Shown piece after piece: positions 33,900 through 44,742 of a DNA stretch of 64,000 bases. Below the pieces are notes generated by a model. That model was given only the letters and a program-made list of their open reading frames with translations. It was not told the origin of the DNA and did not search any database. The stretch's first letter is position 1. Every line of letters starts with the position of its first letter. Source of the DNA: Hysterium pulicare CBS 123377 (lineage: Eukaryota > Ascomycota > Dothideomycetes > Hysteriales > Hysteriaceae); assembly GCA_000467715.1 (NCBI GenBank), contig AJFK01000563.1, positions 62,001-126,000 on the forward strand, written 5' to 3'. A program made the position numbers and the translations under genes.

Positions 33900-35203
33900 A
33901 TGGCTTCTCCAGAAGTTGCCTCAGCTCTAAAACAAATTGAATCAGCATCCGCCTCAGACAAAGCAACCCAATACAATTCTCTCCTCCAAAAGATTCTCTC
34001 CTCCTCTGACAAGCTCGACGCAAATCTAATCGCCTACGCACGCTCCCTCCTGGGCGAATCCCTTGGAATAGTAGCATCCAGGCCCCTCCTCGCTACCTTC
34101 GTCGAGCAATTCCGCAACGTCTCTGACTCCGACGTCAAGATCGAAGTTGGCCAGAAGGTCCTTGAACTCCTTGCCCCAAAAGTCGTCTCATATGAAGAAC
34201 AAGATATTCAGGTCAAGGAGATTCTAGCGGATGCATACGAGGCACAAGATGACTATAGAAGCTCGGCAAAGATATTACAGGCGATTACTCTCGACTCCTC
34301 GCAACGTGCAGTCTCGGATGATGATAAAGCGAAGGTATGGATTAGGATTGTGAGGTGCTATCTAGAGGAAGACGACCCAACGAGTGCATTTGGTTATCTC
34401 AATCGTGTTAAGAATGTGCTATATGGTGTCAAGAACAAGGAGACCAGACTTACTTTCCAGTTAAGCCAAGCTAGGATTCTGGATTCGCAGCGAAGCTTCC
34501 TGGATGCGAGTCAATCATATCACGGCCTGAGTTTCGAGACTATCATCGATGAGGAGGAACGATTGAGGGCACTTTCGGCGGCTATCATCTGTGCCGTTTT
34601 GGCGCCTGCTGGACCACAACGAGCAAGGACGCTCGCGCGACTTTACAAGGATGAGCGAGCAAATCAGGTGGAGGAGTTTGGAATTCTGGAGAAGATATTT
34701 TTAGAAAGGTTACTTTCTCCTGCTGAAGTCAAAGCATTTGCCGAAAAGCTCCAACCACACCAACTGGCCAAGACCGCAGATGGATCGACGGTGCTGGACA
34801 AAGCGGTCTTAGAACACAACTTGCTCGGCGCTTCCAGATTATACAACAACATTGGTATCGACCAGTTGGGCGAGCTTCTTGGTGTGGATGCAGATAGGGC
34901 TGAGGGGTACGCAGCACAGATGATCGAACAGGGTCGTTTAGCTGGATACATCGACCAAATAGACCGACTTATCTTCTTCGAGGGCGAGGGTAGTGGAGAG
35001 AGGAAAACAAGTCATGCAGAACGAGTTGTTGGGAAGGAGCTGAGGAAATGGGATGCGAACGTGCAAGGTCTGGCCGAGGAGGTTGAGAAGGTCACTACCA
35101 TGATTCAGAGCCAGCACCCAGTAAGTACTTTAGTTATGAGCTCGGACGGGCAACTCGCTGACTTGAATTCAAGGAGTTCTATACCTCGCATATGGTCCAT
35201 TGA
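33900..35203 (+). CDS. CSN4: COP9 signalosome subunit 4
   Basis: CSN4 is a PCI-domain subunit of the COP9 signalosome, which removes NEDD8 from cullins and controls development in moulds. Exon 33900-35120 and a tiny last exon 35174-35203 give 416 residues, the usual length. The N-terminal helical repeats (DDYRSSAKILQAITLDS, CYLEEDDPTSAFGYLNR) and the PCI winged helix (HNLLGASRLYNNIGIDQLGELL, EGYAAQMIEQGRLAGYIDQID) are clear. The last exon encodes only EFYTSHMVH after IQSQHP, as in relatives; it follows a GTAAGT donor and a GCTGACTTGAATTCAAG acceptor. Without splicing the frame would run on as unrelated sequence. Confidence 0.95.
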
Positions 35204-35805
35204 GATGGTCGCAAGCAGCACCTAGCATAGCGATTGGCACTGGTTCAATTCCCCTGGCTCAGGACGTATAGTGGCATCTTGCGTCAACCGTGGATCTCTA
35301 AAGTTACATAGGCGTACGAGAGATTGTACTGACTAAGTGGGCGTGGACAGTCATTTGCACCAAGTCCCTCGAAACAACTACGCAACGATGCAGAAATGGC
35401 AACCTAGATTGATGTGCCATGGGAAGCACTTTGAAGACAAAAGTCCTTACTCGGACGTATCATATATAGAGTGCACCGTCAAGACAGAATCGAAATCCCT
35501 CATCACACTAGTTAGTGGTGTCCATGATCACAATCCTTTCAATGATTCCGCACAGCTAACTTGTGCTATTCATTGAGTAAATTGTCTGTGTCAGAAATTT
35601 TCTTCTGACAACAGACCCTTACCCCTCTAGAAACTATCCTTTCAATATGCCGTTATCCTGATAGTCTCGGCGTCCCTTTTGATTTTCCCAACCTGGGCTT
35701 CACACCCATGCCCTTGAAAGACACATCTGAGGAGTAATCAGAAATTCCTCCTGACACATTAAAACGCTAACGCCGTAAAATGCATTGATCCCAGGCCATC
35801 ATAAT
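35204..35805. other. Tail-to-tail gap between CSN4 and NSA2
   Basis: About 600 bases of 3' flanking DNA. A tRNA B-box-like GGTTCAATTCC at 35242-35252 was considered and rejected. No other feature seen. Confidence 0.55.
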
Positions 35806-37108
35806 CTAAACGAGTAACACAGCATTGATACACTAAATAGCTGTCAATGATAACTCATAATTCAAGATGGGGGTCTACTTACACCGTCGTTTTCGGGAGT
35901 ATTCGTGATCTATGACGGGGTCAGTACATGGCAAATTTAGCCACTCTTACCACTCACCTGCGCATATTTACCCCAGACCACCTTACCACCAGCAGTAACC
36001 AGTCCCAGTTCGCTAACGTTGACTTCAATGACCGTTCCTCTCGTCAAGACGCCCAGTTGTGCTTGAACCGTTTAGCAGACATTATCTAAAGATTGGAATG
36101 GTGAGACGAACTGTACATGGGATTTTGGGGGTTCTTCTTGACTGAGATGATCGCAAGCTGAACAGTGACATTTAACTCTCTGTATACATTTAGCGACATG
36201 TATATTGAGTTGCATGTAGACCCGAGGAACCTACGGATGTGTCACATTCGCCTTCTTATATCGTAGACCCATTGGGCGTATGAATCGCTCGTATTTGACT
36301 AATACACCATCAGTAAGTCCATCGTGAATGAGAGGGAAAGACTAAGTACCAGGTCTTCTTGTAAAACCAGGCCCCACGAACGTCGGCTTTGTGATCTTTC
36401 GAATTGTTAGTCAGTCCTCAAGTTTTTCTAGATATCGCGACGTACCATGCGCTTCCATGATTTCTTTTGCGTTTCTAGAATCCCATATCAGCTACCATAC
36501 AATATCGTCTAGGAATCCACCCACTCTTCCCAGTTTTCACAACAGAAAAGATCCTATAATGATTTAGTAAATTTGCGATCGTCCGTTTTGGTCTCTGAAA
36601 TCTGACTTACTCCTCCTCCGAGATGCCTTTCACCTTCGGCAAGGGAACGGAGAAGCGTGCTGCCTTCTCATTCCGTTTTTGCTTGATAGCGCTCGATAGC
36701 GCCTTTGCGTTCTCTGCAGAACATCAGCATCCGCCGTAAACGCGCGAGACCAGAGATAGATTTACTCTCGTTGCTTCGGTCAAGCAAGTACTGTGGCAGG
36801 GGTGTGTTCGACGGCTCCGCAGCCTCGCTCGACTTGACATTCCGCTCTTCGTGCGCTCGTATGGTTTTTTTCATCTGAATTTTTTCACGTCTTCTCTTCT
36901 CCGCATACATTTTCGCCCTTAGGCCACGGAAGTTCTGGGCTTCCTTCGAGGCCTTGTGGCCTTCCCGGGCCTTGCGCTTTCGTGTGCGTTCTTCATGGTC
37001 GAGGCGCTTTCCGTGTAGTTTTTGCCAACGCTGCAGGAACAGAGTCAGTCGTCCGTTTCGAAAAATGCCACTGCATTGCTATACCTCAATATACTCTCCT
37101 TGCGGCAT
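35806..37108 (-). CDS. NSA2: Ribosome biogenesis protein NSA2, eleven exons
   Basis: NSA2 is a nucleolar pre-60S factor required for 27S rRNA processing. I reconstruct eleven exons: 37108-37085, 37030-36766, 36713-36611, 36553-36525, 36474-36446, 36395-36350, 36298-36235, 36179-36112, 36061-35958, 35909-35883 and 35832-35806. They sum to 262 codons, giving exactly 261 residues, the length of yeast Nsa2. The joined protein runs [20 protein letters not shown], then [63 protein letters not shown], and ends CINAVLLV, all colinear with the family. The ten introns are only 48-57 nt each and five exons are 30 nt or less. One donor is GTGGGT. The gene is divergent from mitochondrial bL21 with 188 bp between starts. 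Confidence 0.95.
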
Positions 37109-37296
37109 TGTGAAGTTCAATTGGTGGCCTGGAATGGATCGTGATAGACAGACAGCGGCGAATTCAAAATTGTCAAGGTGATTCGAAATCTTGGCGCCGC
37201 TAAATCTGCTTAGTCACATTATCAATTCTATCCCGTGAACTTCAAGTAGCATTGACGAATCCGCATGCTGTCTCATTAAAGGCATCACAGTACGCA

Positions 37297-38070
37297 ATGC
37301 TCGCGCAGACGGTCCGACGGTCTCTTTTAGAGGCTAAAACCAGCTTTCCACCAACGTTTCTCCTCCCATTTCGCGCCCGAATTACGACAGTATCGCATTC
37401 TCTCGAAACATCAAACGTCCCCGAGCCGCTCATAAGTTCGGGCCAACACATCTCCAAAGACCTGAAAGCGAAATCAAGAAAGCCGAAGAATGAAGCAAAT
37501 GCGACAGTCAAGTCGACATCTTCCAAAACGACGCCTTCGATAACATCACGCCCCGCAAAAGCCCCGAGGCCGAATCCAAATGCCCATTCAACAACAGAAC
37601 CAGTCTCGGAAGACATTAAGCAGATGCTTCCACTGCTGCAATCACAACCTCCCTATTACGTAACAGTCCACCTCCACGGGCGTCCATACCTCGTCACCAG
37701 TGGAGACACAATCCGCCTCCCCTTCCTAATGCCCAAGGTCTCTCCTGGCGACGTCCTCCGTCTCAACCGCGCTACGCACATTGGATCTCGCGACTACACA
37801 TTAAGAGCCCCTGAACCCATCAGAGCGCCGAAAGATGAGGCAGGGACAGTGGGAAAGCCAGTATATTTAGATGACAGGTTGTTTGTGTGTAGGGCTACGG
37901 TGTTGGGTGTTGAAAGTGAGCCGATGAGGATTAAGGAGAAGACGAAGAGGAGACAGAGACATGTAAGGCATGTAAGAAGTAAGCATCGATTTACGGTTAT
38001 TAGGATTGGGGATGTGCAGGTTAAGGGTACCCAGGAAATGGAGGGGGCAACACTGGCTGCGGAAGTTTAA
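37297..38070 (+). CDS. MRPL49: Mitochondrial large-subunit ribosomal protein bL21m
   Basis: This is the nuclear-encoded mitochondrial homologue of bacterial L21. The frame is open upstream but the first ATG is at 37297 (MLAQTVRRSLLEAKTSF), giving 257 residues; the basic, hydroxylated start fits a mitochondrial presequence. After a disordered Lys/Pro-rich segment the L21 domain begins at about residue 120: YYVTVHLHGRPYLVTSGDTI, then VSPGDVLRLNRATHIGSRDY and a late KRRQRHVRHVRSKHRFTVIRIGD, matching the L21 lysine/arginine-rich signature. No intron is needed. Confidence 0.92.
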   Translation: MLAQTVRRSLLEAKTSFPPTFLLPFRARITTVSHSLETSNVPEPLISSGQHISKDLKAKSRKPKNEANATVKSTSSKTTPSITSRPAKAPRPNPNAHSTTEPVSEDIKQMLPLLQSQPPYYVTVHLHGRPYLVTSGDTIRLPFLMPKVSPGDVLRLNRATHIGSRDYTLRAPEPIRAPKDEAGTVGKPVYLDDRLFVCRATVLGVESEPMRIKEKTKRRQRHVRHVRSKHRFTVIRIGDVQVKGTQEMEGATLAAEV

Positions 38071-38681
38071 GAATAGATGGTAGTCGGCAAGGATAATCGA
38101 TATGCATATTGGAAATGGTGACCAGATCATTGCGATTTTTCTGTACAAAGCCTCGGACTGTATTCATACGTTGTATATGTAAACATACTCGGTCTTTCCG
38201 CAATATAGAAGGCTCTGTAGGTGATTGGAGCTCAATTCCTCCAGATTTCCCCTCACATGCTTGCGTGTATGTGTCACTTAATATCAAGTATTGGAATTTG
38301 AACCATAGAAATGTCTTCGCCCAACTTCTCTTATTCCATCTCCAGACTCCTCCACTAGCCAAGAGGGCAAAAAAATCCGAAGCCTGCAATATATACAGTG
38401 GGCTTCACCCCAAGCCGAGAACAGAAAATCAACTCGTCCAAAACGTGCGCAAATAGACGTCCACCCAGAAAACGAGAGAAAGAAATATTTACAAAGCCAG
38501 CAAGCTCCAGGCGCCTTTGCTAAGAACAGAAAAATGTTCAAAAAAAGCTCGCTCAATAGCAGTCAGAAAGGGAGACGAAGCAACGGCTTTTCGACTCTTC
38601 ATCAATGCCCGTTAAAACATGTTTTCGCGGGAGGTGTTAAACAATGGAAAAATAGCGTCTTTTCTTATCCCATGTTAGGGA
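38071..38681. other. Tail-to-tail gap between bL21m and MPS1
   Basis: About 610 bases of 3' flanking sequence with no recognisable feature. Confidence 0.55.
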
Positions 38682-40503
38682 CTATCCACTTTCCATCAGG
38701 TCCCTAATCTTAGTGTAAAAGCTTGCGGGATACTGTCGTATCTCTTCGTCAGTCGGCGGTTCTTTCTTTGGATCCCTAAATCGATCCGCCACGCGTTGAA
38801 TGATTTGTCCCAGAAGCTCCTGTGGTATCCTTAGATCATCCCCTCCGTCGGGATATAGGAACGGATCGCGTTCGTCCAGGAGCTGTGGTATGGTAGGTCG
38901 TCTCGAAGGATCTCGCTGAAGGCAATGACGAAGGGTTGCTCGGAGGCCTGGTGGCACTCGGACTCCGCCGACACCATATGTAGAGTATTCAATTACGACA
39001 TCACGGTTCACAATAGCCATAACTCGATGTATCTGGTTTGGAATGTGCGCAAAAGGTGGTCGGCCGTAGACCATTTGGTAGAGGATGCATCCCAAGCTCC
39101 AAACATCACTTGGTTTTCCTAGCTTCATCATCTTGTCGATGTTACCAGCGCCAAGCTGACCTCGTGCCCCTGCGTTGGTGTCCTCGAGAGATTCAGGAGA
39201 CATGTAATTGGGAGTGCCGACGTGGCTATCTCGATGTACATTCACAGTATTGTCGATATCGATGGCGTTGGCTATACCGAAATCGATAAGTTTTAGGCGC
39301 CCTGAAACCATAAGGAAGTTGGCGGGTTTGAGGTCCGAATGTACGATGTCGTAGTCATGAACTGCGCCGACGCATTCGAGCATTTCTTTCCAGTAGTATC
39401 GGGTAAATGATAGATCTAGTTTTGCTCCTTCGGGGTCCAACTTCATTCGTATTATACGTGCTAGGTCGGATTCACCGATTTCCATGAGCTTGACTGAGGA
39501 TTAGCTATGATTGATCTGATCGATACTGAGGGGCACTTACCACACTCAAGATTTGCCTTGATTCATCCACTTCCCAATCATACAGCCTCACAACCCTTTC
39601 CACATCATTCAATTTTCTCAATAGGTCGATCTCCCCCTTGTAGCCACGCACAGCACACTCATCCGCGTCCTCCAATTTAACTCTTTTCAAAGCAAACAAC
39701 CTGGAGTTTTCCGCCATGACTCGATAGACGTCAGAACTCCCACCTTTCCCCAGTCTACCCATCTGGGAATATTGCTTCCCGTTTACAGTAAGATGACTTC
39801 GTTTCTTCCTTTCCCTAGTTTTCGTCGTCGCCGCGCCCGCCGCAACCGTCGCCGTTTCCAAAACTGACATTTTTGGAGGCGGTGGAGGTGGTGCAGGCCT
39901 ATGTGGTGTGTTGGCGCTAATGGTTTGTAGTGGCATGGGCTTGTCTTGTCTCTGCGCAGTCACAGGAGAATGATGATGCACCTGGGGTCGGACGTTTGGG
40001 TCGGCAACTTTCATGACAGAATCTGCCTTCATCGAGTCTGCTTTCATAACGGACATGGGAAGGTTCTCTTGATCCTGTGATGGTGGATGTTCGTCCTCCC
40101 CTTGTGGTGTCCTTCTTATCCTCCGCATTGGAGCCCCCCGCAACGGCACTCTCTTTATCCTCAGCGAAGGTGCCGGTGTGATAGTATCTTGAACGGGGGT
40201 ATTCGATCCTGATCCAGTTCGGGATATCCTTAGTTTTGGTTTGCGCGCCTGTTTCTCCGGCGAATTGACCTCATTTTGTGCCAACAATGCCGTTGTCAAA
40301 GCGCTCAATTTCATCGGTTGCGGGATTTCGTCGTCGGAGCTGTCACCAATGTTGATATTTTGCATCATGGGCGCATCTGCAGAGAAGCCATACGATTGAC
40401 CGAGTACGGAGAGCGGAGAGTCTCGTCGCTGAAGTGGCCGGGAAGAGGTCTGGCGCATCCTCCCATTATAGGAGCCCATCGGTGTCGGTGAAGCTGTTGC
40501 CAT
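38682..40503 (-). CDS. MPS1: Spindle checkpoint kinase MPS1 / TTK
   Basis: MPS1 is the dual-specificity kinase that starts the spindle assembly checkpoint and acts at kinetochores and spindle poles. Exons 40503-39541 and 39488-38682 give 589 residues. The N-terminal 240 residues are disordered and basic, with a short MKADSMKADSVMK duplication near residues 153-165. The kinase domain runs from about 244: the glycine loop GRLGKGGSSDVY, the ATP-binding lysine in FALKRV, the catalytic loop HSDLKPAN (aspartate 373), DFG at 390-392 and activation segment GTPNYMSPE. The intron is 52 nt and phase 0, joining RQILSV to LMEIGESDLARII, the MPS1 hinge region. The last residues IRDLMESG close the frame. 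Confidence 0.95.
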
Positions 40504-41220
40504 TACGGCTAAATGCTATCTGTGGTCGAGGAGCAGAGTAACGAATGTCGACTGTGTTGTTAGCTTTCCATACATGTAGGGCGCGGGTTTCGGTGGGCGT
40601 ATCGATGCTGTGGAAGCAATTTGTTGGAGTTGGCGCGTGAGCTTGCGGTTGCGAAACGTTCGCGATTGACTTGAGGTTGCCCAAGCAACGGCTCTTGTAA
40701 ACAAAAGCTAAAATTCCCTAATCATTATTAACCTCCCCTTTTCTCATCTCATTGAACTATTTCTAGCACGCAACGGAACACTTCGGCTCTTCTCGGAACC
40801 TCGGAGCCGTTGTATGTTGTTTGACGTTGTAGTAATGTGTATCTCCAACTAATATGTGTCTCAACTCTCTTTGTACGTCCTTCATTTTTCTGGCCAAGTA
40901 ACCTGTTGCAACTGCGAAACCCAGATCAACATTTTTAAACGTCTATATATTTCTTTAAAATGCATTACTATCCAAAGACCAGGATTGTGAGCAAATTAAA
41001 AGTAACATCCAGACCCAGTTCACTGTGTGCACAGTAGGACTTTACGAGTAATGAAGTCATCTTGCACTGCCTTCATTGTGAGATAGTTATAAATGTACAA
41101 GCAAACGACATATTCCAAGGTTCCTCTCCAAAAAACACACAATACAGTCCAAGCCCCGTCTTCAACGCCAGTCCATGCTCCAAAATAATACGTAGAAGTA
41201 CAAGATCTATGGTAATAACA
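40504..41220. other. Gap between MPS1 and PTC7
   Basis: About 720 bases with the MPS1 promoter and PTC7 3' end, both minus strand. A/T-rich; nothing coding seen. Confidence 0.5.
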
Positions 41221-42693
41221 TTATGAAACGGTGTTCTCGACAACAACGGCTACGACTGCCGCAATGTCGTCTGGTTTTCCTCCACGCCAGTTCTCCCCGG
41301 GATAATGCTTCTGCACCTCTTTCGCAAAAGGTCCATCTCGTCTTGTGTTCAGACTCGTCTCTTTTGCTTCCTTCGTAATAGCAAGTGCGAGCTTCGCTTG
41401 GAGTGAATCGGCATCTGCCTTTTTACTTTGCAGAGACTGTGTCAATGTCTGCAAATTCTCGCTGACTTCGACCGCGTTCTCTTTCTCGACCCATGCACCC
41501 AGCCCAATCATGTGCCGACTCACGATGCTGAGAGCATCATGCGGACTCAGGTTATCCCAAACCCCATCAGTGCCGAAAATGAGCACATCTCCATGCCGTA
41601 CACGATGGTTTGTGACATTGGCATGTTTCGGGAGATCGGCCAGCGGGCTGGTACCCCCAAAGACAGCCATCTGAACAAGCATCTGCTGAGGTGTTTTAGA
41701 AAGTTGGTAGGGTGTATTAAATGCATGAGTCTGGGCTGCTGAATAGTGTTTGACGGCGTTCAATCCAAGGTGCATGAATCCAGAATCACCCAGGTTGGCC
41801 ACCTCAACATTCCCATCTGGCTCCGCCACTGCTAGACACGCAGTGCTACCGCCACCTAAAACTGCCTTGTCTGCCATGACCGCGTCATATCCAATCTGCA
41901 GTAAATCCTTTGGGTGTAAGACATTCGTCTTCGCCCCCGGAGGCCATATGCGAGCCGCGCATGCCATATAGTCACAAAGCCCATGTGCAAAGTCGGCCGG
42001 ATCCACCCCAGAGTCCTCCCAACCCCCTACCCCATCTGCCACGCCAAAAGCACTTGTGTGAGAAATTCCCACTTGACTAGAGAAGAAGGCATCTTGCCCG
42101 CTGCGTGGCCTATTATTCTTATTTTTGCTCTTCTTGCACTCTTTCACGTCTGCGAAGGTGCTCTTAGACGGGTCGAAAATGTCCTGGGTGAAAAGATTTC
42201 GCGCTGGATTTAGTTTCTCGCGCTTGGCTGAGTACGATGCAGCAACATGATATGAATATTGCGCAGAGCTACTCCACCCTTGTGAAGATGAGCTGAAGAA
42301 ACGTAGGTTGGACGGAGATGGACAAGTTTGATTGTTTATAGGGCAGGTTGGAGGTAGGTTTCTCCCTAAGTGCGAGTAGTAAGGTCGAGAGACGGATGCT
42401 GTTGCAAGGAGAGAGGAAGTAGAAAGACATAGCAGTAAGAGCCCAGAAGAACCAGGCAAACGCGAGCCTGCGCGAGATGTAAGACCGTTCGAAAGCCCCA
42501 ATGCGCCAGCAATGGCGAAGCCCATGGCCGTAGCCCAAACCCAGAAAAGGCGCTCAAACGTCAACGAAAAACGAACAAAGCCAGAGTGGAGTACATCGAA
42601 GAAGGACCATTTTGTTGGTGAATTGGGAGAGGGAAGGTTCAAGGAAACTTCCTGAGGACGGGCGATAATGATAGCTTTCCGCGGCACCTGCAT
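41221..42693 (-). CDS. PTC7: PP2C-type phosphatase PTC7 (azr1 family), mitochondrial
   Basis: PTC7 dephosphorylates mitochondrial targets such as the coenzyme Q biosynthesis protein Coq7. A single 490-codon frame starts at 42693. PP2C metal-binding motifs are in order: FGVADGVGGWEDSG, GGGSTACLAVAEP, ANLGDSGF, FGTDGVWDN and GKPDDIAAVVAVV. The N-terminal 130 residues contain a hydrophobic segment around residues 50-70 (WVWATAMGFAIAGALGL) and a second around 80-100, before FFSSSSQGW, which may be the end of a presequence. The basic region SQYSYHVAASYSAKREKL-like stretch and GQDAFF are typical of PTC7. In budding yeast a retained intron adds a membrane helix at this location; see findings. Divergent from PRP4. 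Confidence 0.92.
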   Translation of the reverse strand: MQVPRKAIIIARPQEVSLNLPSPNSPTKWSFFDVLHSGFVRFSLTFERLFWVWATAMGFAIAGALGLSNGLTSRAGSRLPGSSGLLLLCLSTSSLLATASVSRPYYSHLGRNLPPTCPINNQTCPSPSNLRFFSSSSQGWSSSAQYSYHVAASYSAKREKLNPARNLFTQDIFDPSKSTFADVKECKKSKNKNNRPRSGQDAFFSSQVGISHTSAFGVADGVGGWEDSGVDPADFAHGLCDYMACAARIWPPGAKTNVLHPKDLLQIGYDAVMADKAVLGGGSTACLAVAEPDGNVEVANLGDSGFMHLGLNAVKHYSAAQTHAFNTPYQLSKTPQQMLVQMAVFGGTSPLADLPKHANVTNHRVRHGDVLIFGTDGVWDNLSPHDALSIVSRHMIGLGAWVEKENAVEVSENLQTLTQSLQSKKADADSLQAKLALAITKEAKETSLNTRRDGPFAKEVQKHYPGENWRGGKPDDIAAVVAVVVENTVS

Positions 42694-42978
42694 AGCGTCC
42701 TTTGTTATTGCGCTAAACTAGATTGGGGACGCTGTTCGCAGCATCTAGCATTACGATGGCCAAACTTTTCTTGAACTGCGACTCAACCGAACATCACGAA
42801 AGTGTGTGAAATGTACTCGTGCCTCATGTCAATTCTCGGTGTTTCACTTTGAGCTCTCCCAGCCCTACGCAATTAAGCTTTCGGCCAGGCACTACCCTAG
42901 CAAAAACTCGCATTCAGGAACACTTGACCACATTATCACGACAGCTACACGCTCCTTTCCGGAGGACCTCTATCCAAG

Positions 42979-44742
42979 ATGATTCATCCGTCGAGGCAAG
43001 CTTATGTGGAGGAAGCGGAGCAAGAGGTAAGATTGCATCCCATCCTGCCGTACTTCAGTATTCACAAAGGTCTAGAGGGCACGCTCTCTTTTGCAGGCAC
43101 CCGCAGCGACAAACCATGTAGTTTGACTGCGCAAACAAAAGCTGATGGATATGCTGGGTCTAGGATACAGATATGGGAGACATCGATCTCGCCAATGTCC
43201 GTAAGTACAACATCTTCCCCGTGCCACCGACCCAGTGCAGAGCAAAAGCTAAGAAAAGACGCAGCAATTGATCGTGACTATCTTGTGCCTTCTGCAACAG
43301 GCGTATCAGCCGAAAAGGCCTCCGCTATCCTATCCCAGTTCGACCGCAAGAGGCGAGCTGCTGCCATAGCAGTCCCGACTGCAGATGCTCAAGTCAAAGC
43401 ACGTCTTCGCGCATTAGGTGAACCCATAACTCTTTTCGGCGAAGGACCTGGAGACAGGCGCGACCGTCTTCGAGAACTTCTCACACTTCAAGCCGAAGCT
43501 GAAGATGGCGAGGGTGATATTCAGATGGGCGATGCAGAAGCGGGTGAAGGCGGGGCAGGAGATGACCAAGAAGAAGAATTCTACACAACGGGAGGAGCGG
43601 AGTTATTAACAGCTCGCAGATCTATTGCGCGGTATTCTTTGCCTAGGGCAAAAGATAGAATAGCTTTCCAAAAGCTTGAGGCAACAATCCCGCTACGGAC
43701 ACATGTCAAGAATCGCAAAGAAATCAAGGAGGGACTACAAGGATTCGATCTATATGGTTCTCAGATTCCTGCCGAAAGGCCGGTTGGCATTGTCAGGTTT
43801 TCTCCAAATGGTGAATACATCGCTGCCGGCCATTGGGCAGGTGGCGTCAAGTTGTTGAATGTTCCGAACTTGGAGGAGCAGAAATCCTACCGTGGCCACA
43901 CTGATCGCACGACTGGAATTGCCTGGCGGCCTGGAGCAACCCTGCCAGACAAAGATATATCGGCATCGACCTTAAATTTTGCGTCTGGTGGTGGAGGTGG
44001 GAATATTCAGCTCTGGTCTCTGGATCAGACTTCGCCCCTGGCAACTCTCTCTGGACACAATGAACGGGTCTGCAGAGTTGAGTTCCATCCTTCAGGACGA
44101 TATCTCGCATCCGCATCGGACGATACAACATGGCGCCTATGGGACGTTGAAACGGCCACTGAGTTGCAGGCGCAAGAGGGCCATTCGAAGGAAGTCTTCG
44201 CAGTGAGCTTCAACACCGATGGGTCCTTACTTGCCAGTGCTGGCATGGATAGTATAGGTCGTATATGGGATGTACGTACTGGACGCGTGGTCTACGTGAT
44301 GGAGAGCCATATCAAGCCTATTTATGCTCTGGATTGGAGCACGGATGGATATCGCCTCCTTTCGGGTTCTGCTGATGGATTTGCTAAATGCTGGGACCTC
44401 CGAGCCTTACGAGAAACGAACGCCATAGGTGCTAATACGGGTGGCGTAACGGACCTGAGGTGGTTCAAAGGCACTGATGGACCAGCCAGTGGACAGGCAT
44501 TGCAAAAGGATGCAAATGGCGAATGGGTTCCGAAAAAGGCTTCGACCTTTTTCATATCATGCGGATTTGATAAAAACATCAACATCTTTTCAGCAGATGA
44601 CTGGTCTCTGTGTAAGACCCTGAAGGGCCATTCTGGAAACATTCTCAGCACAGATGTCACGAACGACGGTAAATGGATTTGCAGCAGCGGACACGATCGA
44701 ACCGTCAAGTTATGGGCCAGGGATGACCAATTAGGAGTCTGA
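42979..44742 (+). CDS. PRP4: U4/U6 snRNP WD40 protein PRP4
   Basis: PRP4 binds U4/U6 with PRP3 in the tri-snRNP. The open frame is continuous for 587 codons from the ATG at 42979 (MIHPSRQAYVEEAEQE). The PRP4-specific block (KLRKDAAIDRDYLVPS, then AKARLRALGEPITLFGEGPG-like sequence at VKARLRALGEPITLFGEGPG, then RRDRLREL) is followed by seven WD repeats with clear GHxxx...LWD units, ending VKLWARDDQLGV. The extreme 5' end is uncertain: two good intron candidates (43027-43096 and 43118-43170) would remove 41 residues in frame. Upstream of residue 75 the conserved reading appears to switch frame, as described in the findings. The identity does not depend on this. Confidence 0.93.
   Translation: MIHPSRQAYVEEAEQEVRLHPILPYFSIHKGLEGTLSFAGTRSDKPCSLTAQTKADGYAGSRIQIWETSISPMSVSTTSSPCHRPSAEQKLRKDAAIDRDYLVPSATGVSAEKASAILSQFDRKRRAAAIAVPTADAQVKARLRALGEPITLFGEGPGDRRDRLRELLTLQAEAEDGEGDIQMGDAEAGEGGAGDDQEEEFYTTGGAELLTARRSIARYSLPRAKDRIAFQKLEATIPLRTHVKNRKEIKEGLQGFDLYGSQIPAERPVGIVRFSPNGEYIAAGHWAGGVKLLNVPNLEEQKSYRGHTDRTTGIAWRPGATLPDKDISASTLNFASGGGGGNIQLWSLDQTSPLATLSGHNERVCRVEFHPSGRYLASASDDTTWRLWDVETATELQAQEGHSKEVFAVSFNTDGSLLASAGMDSIGRIWDVRTGRVVYVMESHIKPIYALDWSTDGYRLLSGSADGFAKCWDLRALRETNAIGANTGGVTDLRWFKGTDGPASGQALQKDANGEWVPKKASTFFISCGFDKNINIFSADDWSLCKTLKGHSGNILSTDVTNDGKWICSSGHDRTVKLWARDDQLGV

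Noticed and set aside
35242-35252. GGTTCAATTCC resembling a tRNA B box
   Set aside because: The flanking bases do not form a T-arm stem or acceptor stem, and no A box lies at the right distance.
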